Shown here piece after piece: positions 50,695 through 59,088 of a stretch of 64,000 nucleotides of DNA. The notes under the pieces are model-generated. The model made no database searches. It was not told where the DNA came from and saw only the letters and a list, made by a program, of their open reading frames with translations. The position numbers and the translations under genes were made by a program. The stretch comes from Paenibacillus humicola. GTDB taxonomy: Bacteria; Bacillota; Bacilli; Paenibacillales; Paenibacillaceae. Position 1 is the stretch's first letter. Each line of letters starts with the position of its first letter. The stretch spans positions 5,587,501 to 5,651,500 of the forward strand of contig NZ_JAQGPL010000001.1 in assembly GCF_028826105.1 (NCBI RefSeq), read 5' to 3'.

Positions 50695-51990
50695 ATGAGC
50701 GAGAAAACGATGGAGAAAAAGTCGTCGTCCTGGAAAACGATGCTGATCGTGATGTCCGCCGTGCAAGGAATTATGATGCTGGCCTTTACCAGCGCTTCGC
50801 CGTTCCTGGCCCTGTACATCGAACAGCTTGGCGTGCACGATATGAACAAAGTCGACATTTGGTCAGGCGTCATCCAGTGCTCGACTCCGCTTTTTGCGGC
50901 GCTGGTGTCGCCGATCTGGGGCTCGCTGTCCGACCGGACCGGGCGCAAAATGATGGTGCTCCGCTCGACCATTGCCATCGCCTTCTTCAATGTGCTGGTC
51001 GGATTCTCGCAAAATACGTGGGAGCTGCTCGGACTGCGCGCGATGCAGGGCGCGTTCAGCGGCTTCTCCGCAGCGGCAATCGCCCTCGTCAGCACGGCCA
51101 TTCCGGAAGAAAAGCTCGGCTTCGCGCTCGGCTGGACCCAATCGGCGGGGATGGTCGGATCGCTGGCCGGCCCGCTCGTCGGCGGATTCCTGGCGGATAC
51201 GGTCCACAGCTACAGGGCCGTTTTTTATTTGACGTCCTTGTTTGCGGTCGCGGCCTTCCTGGTAACGCTCATTTTCGTGAAGGAGGAATTTCCGGGGAAA
51301 CAAGCTGCCGGCAAACGCAAAATGTCGCTGGCCGGGCAGTTCCGCGCCGTGAAGGAGCTGAAATCCGTCCATACGATGTTTCTCGTGCTGTTCATTACCC
51401 AGTTCTCGGTCATGAGCGTGCAGCCGGTGCTGCCGGTATTCATGAAGGAATTGATGAGCGGAACGACCGGACTTTTGGGGACGATCGCGGGCGTCGCGTT
51501 CTCCGTAACGGGCCTCGCCGATCTCATCGCGTCGCCTTTTCTCGGCAAACGCAGCGATCAGCTCGGCTACCGGCGTGTGCTCACGATCTGCATGACGGGC
51601 GCGGGGCTTTTTTATTTGCCGCAGGCGCTGGCGCCCAACATCTGGGTGTTTATCGCGTCGCGCTTCGGGCTGGGGCTGTTCATCGGAGGCATCCTGCCGA
51701 CGGCGAACGCGCTTGTCGGACGGCTGACGCCGGCGCACCAGCGAGGCCAGGTATTCGGGCTGACGTCCAGCGCGACCTTTCTCGGCTCGTTCGCCGGGCC
51801 CCTGCTCGGCGGATTCGGTTCGGCCGCGCTCGGCATCCGCTGGATGCTGGGAATTACAAGCATGCTCTATTTGCTGAATATGCTGTGGGTCCGGCTTAAG
51901 GTGAAAGATCCCGTGGCGGTAAAGGCATCGGCCGGAACCGTGCCCAAGCAGGCTGGCCGCGCGTCAAGAACCGTCGAGAGGTTCCGCTAG
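50695..51990 (+). CDS. MFS multidrug efflux transporter
   Basis: 431 residues, twelve predicted helices. The loop 2-3 signature WGSLSDRTGRKMM and motif C-like GPLVGGFLADT in helix 5 place it with DHA1 drug/proton antiporters. FITQFSVMSVQPVLPVFMKE begins the second half. GGGGAG precedes ATG 50695. It converges on the TauE gene with a four-base CTAG overlap in which both stop codons lie. The substrate is not known. Confidence 0.9.
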   Translation: MSEKTMEKKSSSWKTMLIVMSAVQGIMMLAFTSASPFLALYIEQLGVHDMNKVDIWSGVIQCSTPLFAALVSPIWGSLSDRTGRKMMVLRSTIAIAFFNVLVGFSQNTWELLGLRAMQGAFSGFSAAAIALVSTAIPEEKLGFALGWTQSAGMVGSLAGPLVGGFLADTVHSYRAVFYLTSLFAVAAFLVTLIFVKEEFPGKQAAGKRKMSLAGQFRAVKELKSVHTMFLVLFITQFSVMSVQPVLPVFMKELMSGTTGLLGTIAGVAFSVTGLADLIASPFLGKRSDQLGYRRVLTICMTGAGLFYLPQALAPNIWVFIASRFGLGLFIGGILPTANALVGRLTPAHQRGQVFGLTSSATFLGSFAGPLLGGFGSAALGIRWMLGITSMLYLLNMLWVRLKVKDPVAVKASAGTVPKQAGRASRTVERFR

Positions 51991-52751
51991 ACGATCAGAT
52001 CCCACAGCTGTTTGCCGACGAGCAGCAGCGTCATCGCGACAAACAGCGGACGCACGTAACGGGCGCCCTTTCGGATCGCCACCTGCGAGCCGATCAGAGA
52101 ACCGAGCACCATGGCGGCGCCCATGATCAGCCCGAGCCGGTAGTCCACCCCGCCAAGCAGCAGGAAAACCGCCAGGCTCGCGGCGTTGCTGCCGAAATTA
52201 AGCACCTTCGCGTTGCCTGCGGCGGATACGAAATCGAAGCCGAGCAGCAGGAACGCGAACAGCAGGAACGATCCCGTTCCCGGGCCGAAAAAGCCGTCGT
52301 AGCCGCCGAGCAGCAGGGCGGCGGCAGCCATCCACAGACCGGACCGCCGGGTCAGCGCCCGGTAGGTCCGCACGTTTCCCCAGCTTTTGCGCAGCAGCGT
52401 ATAGACGGTAACGGCAAGCAGCAGCACAATGACGAGCGGCTTCAGGAAGCCGGACGGAATGTGCTGCAGCGCATAAGTGCCCGCTCCCGCTCCGAGCAGC
52501 GTGAGCGGGAGCAGCCGGCCGGCCAGCTTCAGCTCGACGTGGCCGGATTTCAGAAAAGAAAGCGTGCTGGTCAGCGAAGACATCGTCCCCGCCAGCTTGT
52601 TCGTGCCGAGCGCCAGGTGCGGCGGCAGGCCGGCCATCAGCAGGACGGGCACCGAGATCAGCCCGCCTCCGCCGACAACCGCATCGACGAACGCGGCGGC
52701 GAATCCGCCAAGCGCAACCAGCAATATCAGATCTAGCGTTAAACCTTCCAT
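51987..52751 (-). CDS. TauE/SafE family anion exporter
   Basis: 254 residues, about eight helices in two repeats. LGGFAAAFVDAVVGGGGLISV and LALGTNKLAGTMSSLTSTLSF in the first half, DGFFGPGTGSFLLFAFLLLGFDFVSAAGNAKVLNFGSN in part in the second half are the family signature. Members export sulfite, sulfoacetate or related anions. It is 18 bases downstream of an amino acid ABC permease gene and likely the last gene of that operon, hinting at a sulfur compound as transport substrate (inference). Confidence 0.88.
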   Translation of the reverse strand: MEGLTLDLILLVALGGFAAAFVDAVVGGGGLISVPVLLMAGLPPHLALGTNKLAGTMSSLTSTLSFLKSGHVELKLAGRLLPLTLLGAGAGTYALQHIPSGFLKPLVIVLLLAVTVYTLLRKSWGNVRTYRALTRRSGLWMAAAALLLGGYDGFFGPGTGSFLLFAFLLLGFDFVSAAGNAKVLNFGSNAASLAVFLLLGGVDYRLGLIMGAAMVLGSLIGSQVAIRKGARYVRPLFVAMTLLLVGKQLWDLIV

Positions 52752-52769
52752 TCGTTTCCCTCGCGTCCG

Positions 52770-53420
52770 CTACGTCTGCCGGGCTTCGAGCCGGCGCGCG
52801 GCCAGCGAAAGCCCGTAATTGACAGCAAAATATAAACCGGCGGCCAGAATCAGAATCGGGAACACGATCTTCGGACCCTGCCCCATAATAATGTTGGCGT
52901 GATGCATCATTTCGCCGAGCGAGATCATCACCGTCAGGGACGTATCCTTCAGCAGCGAAATGAACTGGCTCACGATCGGAGGCACCATGCGCCGCAGGCC
53001 GATCGGCAGGACGATGTGGCGCAGCGTCTGCATATACGACAGGCCGGAGGCTCGTGCCGCTTCCGTCAGCCCTTTCTCGACCGAGCCGAGTCCGCTGCGC
53101 ACGATTTCGGCAATCATCGCCGCTTCGAAGACGGTGAGTGCGGTAATCGCCGCCCAGAACGGCGGCAGCGCGATACCGAGCTCGGGCAGGCCGAAGCGGG
53201 CGAAGAAAATAAGCAGCAGGAGCGGCAGGTTCCGCACCAGCTCGACCGCAGCGCCAAGCAGCGCGGACAGTACGGGAATGCGCGCGTAACGGAGCGCGCC
53301 GATTAGGCACCCGGCCAGGAAACTGAACACGATGGCCAGAAACGCGAGCCGCAGCGTCACGCCGAAGCCCTCAAGCAAAAAAGCGAGATTGTCCGCCGAA
53401 TAAGCCGCCCCGAAATCCAT
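52770..53420 (-). CDS. Polar amino acid ABC transporter permease (second)
   Basis: 216 residues, five or six helices. ELVRNLPLLLLIFFARFGLP and the EAA loop EAARASGLSYMQTLRHIVLP mark the HisM/GlnP family. The frame runs to 53501, but GGGGGCGGGAG before ATG 53420 fixes the start. With the adjacent permease it should form the heterodimeric channel of a polar amino acid importer. Confidence 0.9.
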   Translation of the reverse strand: MDFGAAYSADNLAFLLEGFGVTLRLAFLAIVFSFLAGCLIGALRYARIPVLSALLGAAVELVRNLPLLLLIFFARFGLPELGIALPPFWAAITALTVFEAAMIAEIVRSGLGSVEKGLTEAARASGLSYMQTLRHIVLPIGLRRMVPPIVSQFISLLKDTSLTVMISLGEMMHHANIIMGQGPKIVFPILILAAGLYFAVNYGLSLAARRLEARQT

Positions 53421-53433
53421 GTCTCCCGCCCCC

Positions 53434-54087
53434 TTACCCGCTTCGCGCCAGCCGGCGTTCGAGCATGCGGGACGCGAAGCTGAGCGGAATCGTGAGCACA
53501 AGATAGAATAAAGCGACGAAGGCGTACGTGCTGATCGTATCGTACGTTTCCGAGTTGATGAGATCGCCGAAATACATCAGGTCGAGTCCCGCGATCACGC
53601 CGAGAATCGACGAGTTTTTCACCAGGTTCAAAAACTGGTTCGTCACCGGCGGCACGACGATCTTGACCGCCTGCGGCAGCACCACGTAACGCATCGCCTG
53701 GTTGTACGTGAGCCCGGAGGAGCGCGCCGCCTCCATCTGTCCGCGCGAAACGGACAGAATGCCCGCCCGGATCGCCTCCGCGATATAAGAGGAGGTATAG
53801 ACCATCAGGCCGAGCGTCCCGGACACGAATTCGTTCAGCACCAGACCGAGCGCCGGAAGCCCCAGATAAAACAAGTATACCACCAGCAGCAGCGGAACGT
53901 TGCGAAAAAACTCCACATACACCGTCCCGGCCGCATTCAGCGCCCGGAACGGCGCGATGCGCATCACGGCGATGACCGTGCCGATGGCGAAGCTCCCGGC
54001 GAGCGCGAGCAGACTGGCGAGAACCGTGTGGCGGACGCCTTCCAGGTATAAGTCCAGATGCTCGGTCAAAATGGAAATGTCGATCAT
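53434..54087 (-). CDS. Polar amino acid ABC transporter permease (first)
   Basis: 217 residues of the same family: VEFFRNVPLLLVVYLFYLGLP, and the EAA loop EAARSSGLTYNQAMRYVVLP that contacts the ATPase. GGAGGAGC precedes ATG 54087. It lies between the binding-protein gene (30 bases) and the second permease (13 bases). Confidence 0.92.
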   Translation of the reverse strand: MIDISILTEHLDLYLEGVRHTVLASLLALAGSFAIGTVIAVMRIAPFRALNAAGTVYVEFFRNVPLLLVVYLFYLGLPALGLVLNEFVSGTLGLMVYTSSYIAEAIRAGILSVSRGQMEAARSSGLTYNQAMRYVVLPQAVKIVVPPVTNQFLNLVKNSSILGVIAGLDLMYFGDLINSETYDTISTYAFVALFYLVLTIPLSFASRMLERRLARSG

Positions 54088-54117
54088 TCGCGCTCCTCCT
54101 TTCCTTCCGCCGACGGA

Positions 54118-54978
54118 TTATGCGGCCGCCGGTTTTTCTCCGATCCATTTTTCATAGATTTTGTCGTACTCGCCGCTCGACTTCAGTTCGTTTAACACCT
54201 CGTTGATCTGCTGGACGAGCCCGGCTTCCCCTTTCTTCACGGCGATGCCGTACGGCTCGTCGGTGAAGGTGCCGCCAACCACTTCGAAATTCGGATCCTG
54301 CTGCGCCATGCCGTACAGGATGGCGTTGTCGGTCGTCAACACCTCCCCCTGCCCGGCGCGAAGCGCAGTGAACGCCTCCTGGTAATTTTCGTACTGCTTC
54401 ACGCGCAGCCCTTCCACGCGGTCCTCGATGTTTTTGATCGAGGTCGACCCTTTGACGCCGAGCACCTGCGTATCCTTCGTCACGTCGTCCAGGCTGCGGA
54501 TCGGGCTGCTTTTCTTGACGAGCAGAGACTGCCCGGCCTTGAAATACACGTCTGAGAAATCGACTTCCTTTTTGCGCTCCTCCGTCACCGTCATCGTCGC
54601 GACAATCAGGTCGATCTCGCCGTTATTGAGCATCGGAATACGTGTCTTCGACGTCACTTCCTTCAGCTCGAGCTTCGTTTCGTCGCCAAGCAGCTTCTTG
54701 GCGATCGCTTTGGCGATATCGATATCGAACCCTTCGACCTGGCCCGATCCCGTGTCCTTCAGCCCGAACAGCTTCGTGTCGAATTTGACGCCGGCGATCA
54801 GCTTGCCCCGCTCCTTGATCGTATCGACAACCGAAGCATCGGAAACCGCCTCGCTTTCCCCGCCGGCGGGTTCTCCGCTTCCGGTCGTTTTGCCGCTGCC
54901 GCCGCCGCAGGCCGCGGTAACCAGCATGAGCGCCAGCCCTACCAGCCCGGCGGCGAAAAATTTTTTCCGGTTTCTCAT
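54118..54978 (-). CDS. Amino acid ABC transporter substrate-binding lipoprotein
   Basis: 286 residues. Type II signal peptide with lipobox LVTAAC (Cys24), a Gly/Ser linker, then a family 3 solute-binding domain: LIAGVKFDTKLFGLKD, VEGFDIDIAKAIAKKLLG, LIVATMTVTEERKKEVDFSD and a C-terminal helix ending EKWIGEKPAAA. The Arg and Asp that bind the amino acid backbone fit SKTRIPMLNNGEIDL. The style is glutamate/glutamine/aspartate-binding (GlnH, PEB1). It is tethered outside the membrane. Confidence 0.92.
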   Translation of the reverse strand: MRNRKKFFAAGLVGLALMLVTAACGGGSGKTTGSGEPAGGESEAVSDASVVDTIKERGKLIAGVKFDTKLFGLKDTGSGQVEGFDIDIAKAIAKKLLGDETKLELKEVTSKTRIPMLNNGEIDLIVATMTVTEERKKEVDFSDVYFKAGQSLLVKKSSPIRSLDDVTKDTQVLGVKGSTSIKNIEDRVEGLRVKQYENYQEAFTALRAGQGEVLTTDNAILYGMAQQDPNFEVVGGTFTDEPYGIAVKKGEAGLVQQINEVLNELKSSGEYDKIYEKWIGEKPAAA

Positions 54979-55010
54979 TCCGATCCCCTCGTTTCCTTGA
55001 TTTTTATCGG

Positions 55011-55739
55011 TTAATGCTGAAGCAAACGGCTCAAAAACAGCTGCGCCCGTTCCGCCCGCGGATGCGCGAAAAATTGCTCAGGAGGCGCTTCCTCGACGAT
55101 CCGCCCTTCGTCCATGAAGACGACGCGGTCGCCGACCTCGCGGGCGAAGCCCATCTCGTGCGTGACGACGACCATCGTCATCCCTTCGCCGGCGAGCGTC
55201 TTCATGACGCCCAGCACCTCGCCGATCATTTCCGGGTCGAGCGCGGACGTCGGCTCGTCGAACAGCATGATCTGCGGCTTCATCGCCAGCCCGCGGGCAA
55301 TGGCCACCCGCTGCTGCTGCCCACCCGACAATTGCGAAGGATAGGCGTCCGCCTTCTCGGAAATGCCTACTTTCTGCAGATAGATTCGTGCGGATTCCCG
55401 GGCTTCTGCGGCTGGTATGCCGCGCACCTTCATCGGCGCCAGAATAATATTTTCGAGGACGGTCCTGTGCGGATACAGATTGAAATGCTGAAAAACCATG
55501 CCGATCTCGCTGCGCAGCTGATTGAGATCGGTCCCTTTGCCGTTGACACGCTTGCCGTTGACGGTCAGCTCGCCGTCCGTTATCGGCTCGAGGCCGTTGA
55601 TGCAGCGGAGCAGCGTGCTTTTGCCCGATCCGGACGGGCCGACAATTACGGCTACTTCTCCCCGGCCGATCGTCAGATCGATGTCCTTTAATGCGTGGAA
55701 ACGACCGAAATGCTTGTTTACCCGCCGAAACGTAATCAT
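55011..55739 (-). CDS. Polar amino acid ABC transporter ATPase (GlnQ-like)
   Basis: 242 residues. Walker [10 protein letters not shown] (about 34-42), Q-loop [17 protein letters not shown], signature LSGGQQQRV, Walker [15 protein letters not shown] and switch [12 protein letters not shown], diagnostic of the GlnQ/HisP family. AAGGAGGG precedes ATG 55739. It is the first gene of the ATPase, binding protein, permease, permease, TauE operon. Confidence 0.93.
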   Translation of the reverse strand: MITFRRVNKHFGRFHALKDIDLTIGRGEVAVIVGPSGSGKSTLLRCINGLEPITDGELTVNGKRVNGKGTDLNQLRSEIGMVFQHFNLYPHRTVLENIILAPMKVRGIPAAEARESARIYLQKVGISEKADAYPSQLSGGQQQRVAIARGLAMKPQIMLFDEPTSALDPEMIGEVLGVMKTLAGEGMTMVVVTHEMGFAREVGDRVVFMDEGRIVEEAPPEQFFAHPRAERAQLFLSRLLQH

Positions 55740-55933
55740 AGGTTCCCTCCTTCCGCGCATCGGCTGCTTGCTCACTTTATTTATCCATAGATATGCAAGC
55801 GGCCTGTTTCGCAGAATAACGTTCCCTACATGCCGTAGTGTCAGGCGTTTCGAACCATCATGAAAGCCATGCCTTATGCGGCCTAAAGGATTTATAATAA
55901 GATCAAAAGAAAAGGAAGGACGTGACGGATAGG

Positions 55934-56491
55934 ATGAGTCAACCGCTCAGAGTGGTCATCGGAGCCGGCGGGATTTGCAACAATCCGGGGTGGCTGCACA
56001 CGGAGGAAGATGAGCTCGGCCTGCTGCGAAGGGCCGATTGGGAGCGGACATTCGCGCCCGGCTCGATCGATGCGATCCTGGCCGAGCACGTATGGGAGCA
56101 TCTGACTTATGACGAAGGCGTGAGGGCCGCAGCGTTGTGCGCCGAATTTTTAAAGCCGGGCGGGTATATCCGGTGCGCGGTGCCGGACGGAAATTTTCCG
56201 GACGAGGCGTATCAGAAGCTGGTGCGGATCGGCGGCCCGGGCCCGGCCGATCACCCCGCCGCAACGCATCAAATCGTGCATACGCGGAAAACGCTCACGG
56301 CCATGTTCGAGGCGGCCGGACTTGAGGCGGAGCTGCTTGAATATTGCGATGAAGAAGGCCGTTTTCACGCGGCCGAGTGGGATGAAACGGAAGGCTTCAT
56401 CTACCGGTCCAAAAGGTTCGACCACCGCAACCGGGACGGCAGGCTCGGCTTCGTATCGCTCATCGCCGATGCCCGCAAGCCCTCCAGATAA
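55934..56491 (+). CDS. SAM-dependent methyltransferase-like protein
   Basis: About 185 residues. The N-terminus [21 protein letters not shown], then [21 protein letters not shown] and [19 protein letters not shown] match the compact predicted methyltransferases of the class I fold, in which EHVWEHL and LKPGG are the motif III/IV region. The glycine-rich SAM loop is abbreviated (GAGG). Substrate unknown. GTG 55922 opens the frame directly after AAGGAAGGA; ATG 55934 is 13 bases from it, so either start is possible. Confidence 0.75.
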   Translation: MSQPLRVVIGAGGICNNPGWLHTEEDELGLLRRADWERTFAPGSIDAILAEHVWEHLTYDEGVRAAALCAEFLKPGGYIRCAVPDGNFPDEAYQKLVRIGGPGPADHPAATHQIVHTRKTLTAMFEAAGLEAELLEYCDEEGRFHAAEWDETEGFIYRSKRFDHRNRDGRLGFVSLIADARKPSR

Positions 56492-56660
56492 TCGGAGCAT
56501 TAAGATAGATGGAGTTTACTCTCGCAGACTTTTATGTAACCTACGGTTCATTTTCCGAAGCAATTGGAGCTGCTGTTACTTGGAAAAAACGATCGTCTTC
56601 TAATGCAGCAAAGTACATTGATTTCCCCCAAAAATAATTAACATGCCTCAGCAAAATCAC

Positions 56661-56694
56661 AAAAAGCTCTACATCCAGCCGATGTAGAGCTTTT
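56661..56694. terminator. Bidirectional terminator AAGCTCTACATC/GATGTAGAGCTT
   Basis: Twelve-base perfect arms around a five-base loop, with an A run on the left and TTTT on the right. It lies in a 383-base gap (56492-56874) without a recognised gene. Confidence 0.8.
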
Positions 56695-56756
56695 GTATTC
56701 CATTTGCTGCTCGTTAATCCCCTTGCTTCCCACGGCGCTCCACGAAACCCTGCAGG

Positions 56757-56780
56757 ATATGACCCTGGATAGGGTCATAT
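56757..56780. repeat. Perfect inverted repeat, 10-base arms
   Basis: ATATGACCCT and its exact complement flank GGAT. It lies about 95 bases past the stop of the TetM-like gene on the minus strand, before the terminator at 56661-56694. It could be an RNA hairpin or a protein site. Confidence 0.6.
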
Positions 56781-56874
56781 ATGCATAATGGACCTGTTTG
56801 CCCTCCTGGGTGCGTAAGATTAACGGCGCGGCAACAATATCCCGTCTCGCTTTCTCAAGTATCGTCCGCCGGCG

Positions 56875-58899
56875 CTACTGCGTGAGCGCATTGCGCACGG
56901 CCAGAATGTATTTCGCCTCGTCCAGCGGATTCACACCTCGGCGGGGACGCTCGGCGGTTACGTCCGGCGGGCTTTCGCGGTAGCCGTGGAAAAACGTCGA
57001 TAGCGTGCCGCGCCCTTTCGTCAGCGAACCGAGCCGTGCCGGAAAATCGAGCGAGGTCGCGACGGGCAGCAGCCCTTCGAGCTCCATCCGCTCCCGGCGG
57101 ACGACCGGCGTATCGAACTCGCCGCGCATGACGACCAGCTCGTTCATCAGCTTCCCGCCGAATTCCTCGGGAACGGACAAGCGGAAGCGCAAAATCGGCT
57201 CGAGCAGCTTCGTGCCGACGTTAGCGAGCCCGTTCATGATGCCCATCGGCGTCGCCACGACAAAATCGAGCGGGTGCGTATGCCAGATATGATGCTCGCC
57301 TTCAAGCAGCGTCACCTTGAGATCGGTCACCTCCCAACCGCGCAGGCCCTGCTGCAGCGCCTCCGGCGCGCGCCGCGCCACCTCGTTCTGGTAGCTCTCG
57401 AGCAGCCGCTCGCGATTCGCAACCGATTCGTAGCGCAGTCCGCTCCCCCGCTCGCCCGGCTCAATCCGAAAACGCAAAATCGCCCAGCACGGCTTCGGCG
57501 CCAGGTACGCGACATAGCCTTCCCCTGCAGACGCAGGCGTCTCTTTATAAATAACGGTTGGCGCGCCGAATTCCACCTCGAGGCCGAACCGGCTCCTCAG
57601 CAGGTGCGTCAGCACCTCGATCTGGATCGGCCCCATCACCTTGAGGTGCAGCTCCCGTTCCTCCTGCAGCCACTGCAGGTCGAGCAGCGGATCCTCGTCC
57701 GCCAGCTCCTGAAACGCCGCGACGACGGCGGGATATTCCGCCTCATTGCGCCATTTCGCCTGCACCGTAAGCAGCGGCACGGCAAGCCGCTTCTCGCCCG
57801 GCACGCCCTCCGGCGAGCCGACGATGTCGCCGATGCGCGCGCGGTTCCAGCCGTAGACGGCGGCGATGTCGCCCGCCCGCAGCACGCCGATGTCCTCCGT
57901 CTTCTGCCCCTGCAGGCGGCGGATTTGCGTCACTTTCTCCTGCAGCTCACGCGTGACGTTCACGACCGTATCGCGGTTTTGGATAACGCCTTCGTACAGG
58001 CGTACATAAGCAATCCGGCCCATCGCCGGGTCCTTCTCGATCTTGAAAATAACGCCGGCTGCCGGCTTTTCCTCCGAGCCGCCGGGGGACGGCAAATAAC
58101 GCACGATCGCATCGAGCAGCGCGCGCACGCCGATGCCTTTGCCCGACGCCCCGAACAGCACCGGGAACAGCTCGCCCTTGCGCGCGCAGCGGACGAGCAC
58201 CGGCAGCATGTCCCGTGCCGAAAGCGGCCCTTCGTCTAGATATTTCATCATCAGCTCGTCGTCAAGCTCCGCGACGGCTTCCATCAGCCGCAGCCGGTAC
58301 GGCTCCGCCCATTCGGGCAGCTCATCAAGCGCGTCCGGCGTTCCGGCTGAACCCGGCTCTTCGCCGCCGCCCAGCAGACTGACCGCGCCAACGAACGCCC
58401 CTTCCGCGCCTTCCGGAGCCTCAATCGGAACCGCTCCGGGCGACAGGAAGCGGTGAAGCTGCCCGAGCAAGGCGCTCGCGTCCGCCCCGATCCGGTCCAT
58501 TTTATTCACATAGAGGATGGTCGGGATGCCGAGCTCCCGGAGCGCCTGCCAAATCACCTCGGTCTGCGACTGCACGCCCTCGACGGCCGACACGACGAGC
58601 ACCGCCCCGTCCATGACGCGCAGCGAGCGCTCCACCTCGGACAGGAAATCGACATGTCCCGGCGTATCGACCAGGTTGATCGGCGTATCCTTCCACGTCA
58701 GCCGGGTTACCGCCGCGCGGACGGAAATGCCCCGCTCCCGTTCGACATCCAGCCAATCCGTCTGCGCCGTGCCGGTGTCGACGCTGCCGAGCGAGCGGGT
58801 CAGGCCGCTCAAGTAGAGCATATGTTCGGTTGTCGTCGTTTTGCCCGCATCGACATGAGCGAAAATGCCGACATTGCGCAGGTTCGTTTGCCCTTTCAT
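56875..58899 (-). CDS. TetM/TetO-like ribosomal protection-type translation GTPase
   Basis: 674 residues, EF-G-like. GTPase motifs: G1 AHVDAGKTTTTEHML, G2 RGISVRAA, G3 DTPGHVDF, G4 NKMD. Domains II-V follow (QTEDIGVLRAGDIAAVYGWN-type domain II; HLLRSRFGLEVEFG; RLGSLTKGRGTLSTFFHGY). Length and domain order are those of the Tet(M)/Tet(O) group and its chromosomal paralogues. By sequence it is a diverged member, so tetracycline protection is possible but a housekeeping translation role is at least as likely. It is monocistronic. Confidence 0.88.
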   Translation of the reverse strand: MKGQTNLRNVGIFAHVDAGKTTTTEHMLYLSGLTRSLGSVDTGTAQTDWLDVERERGISVRAAVTRLTWKDTPINLVDTPGHVDFLSEVERSLRVMDGAVLVVSAVEGVQSQTEVIWQALRELGIPTILYVNKMDRIGADASALLGQLHRFLSPGAVPIEAPEGAEGAFVGAVSLLGGGEEPGSAGTPDALDELPEWAEPYRLRLMEAVAELDDELMMKYLDEGPLSARDMLPVLVRCARKGELFPVLFGASGKGIGVRALLDAIVRYLPSPGGSEEKPAAGVIFKIEKDPAMGRIAYVRLYEGVIQNRDTVVNVTRELQEKVTQIRRLQGQKTEDIGVLRAGDIAAVYGWNRARIGDIVGSPEGVPGEKRLAVPLLTVQAKWRNEAEYPAVVAAFQELADEDPLLDLQWLQEERELHLKVMGPIQIEVLTHLLRSRFGLEVEFGAPTVIYKETPASAGEGYVAYLAPKPCWAILRFRIEPGERGSGLRYESVANRERLLESYQNEVARRAPEALQQGLRGWEVTDLKVTLLEGEHHIWHTHPLDFVVATPMGIMNGLANVGTKLLEPILRFRLSVPEEFGGKLMNELVVMRGEFDTPVVRRERMELEGLLPVATSLDFPARLGSLTKGRGTLSTFFHGYRESPPDVTAERPRRGVNPLDEAKYILAVRNALTQ

Positions 58900-59042
58900 T
58901 TGCCCGTACGTCTCCTTTTTTCGTCACAACGTCAAATCCGGTAGCTCTAGCTTACCCGAGGCGGCCCATCGCGGCAACATAAAAGGCGTTCGGCATCGGT
59001 GAAAACCGGCAATCCGCTCCAGCCCTTCCCGCACGTCCGGCG

Positions 59043-59075
59043 AAAAAAAGAAAGCCCGTGCCGCTGCACAGGCTT
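59043..59075 (-). terminator. Terminator after the SLH lipoprotein gene
   Basis: AAGCCCGTGC and GCACAGGCTT arms around CGCT; on the minus strand TTTCTTTTTTT follows. Confidence 0.8.
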
Positions 59076-59088
59076 CCCGCCAAGAAAT

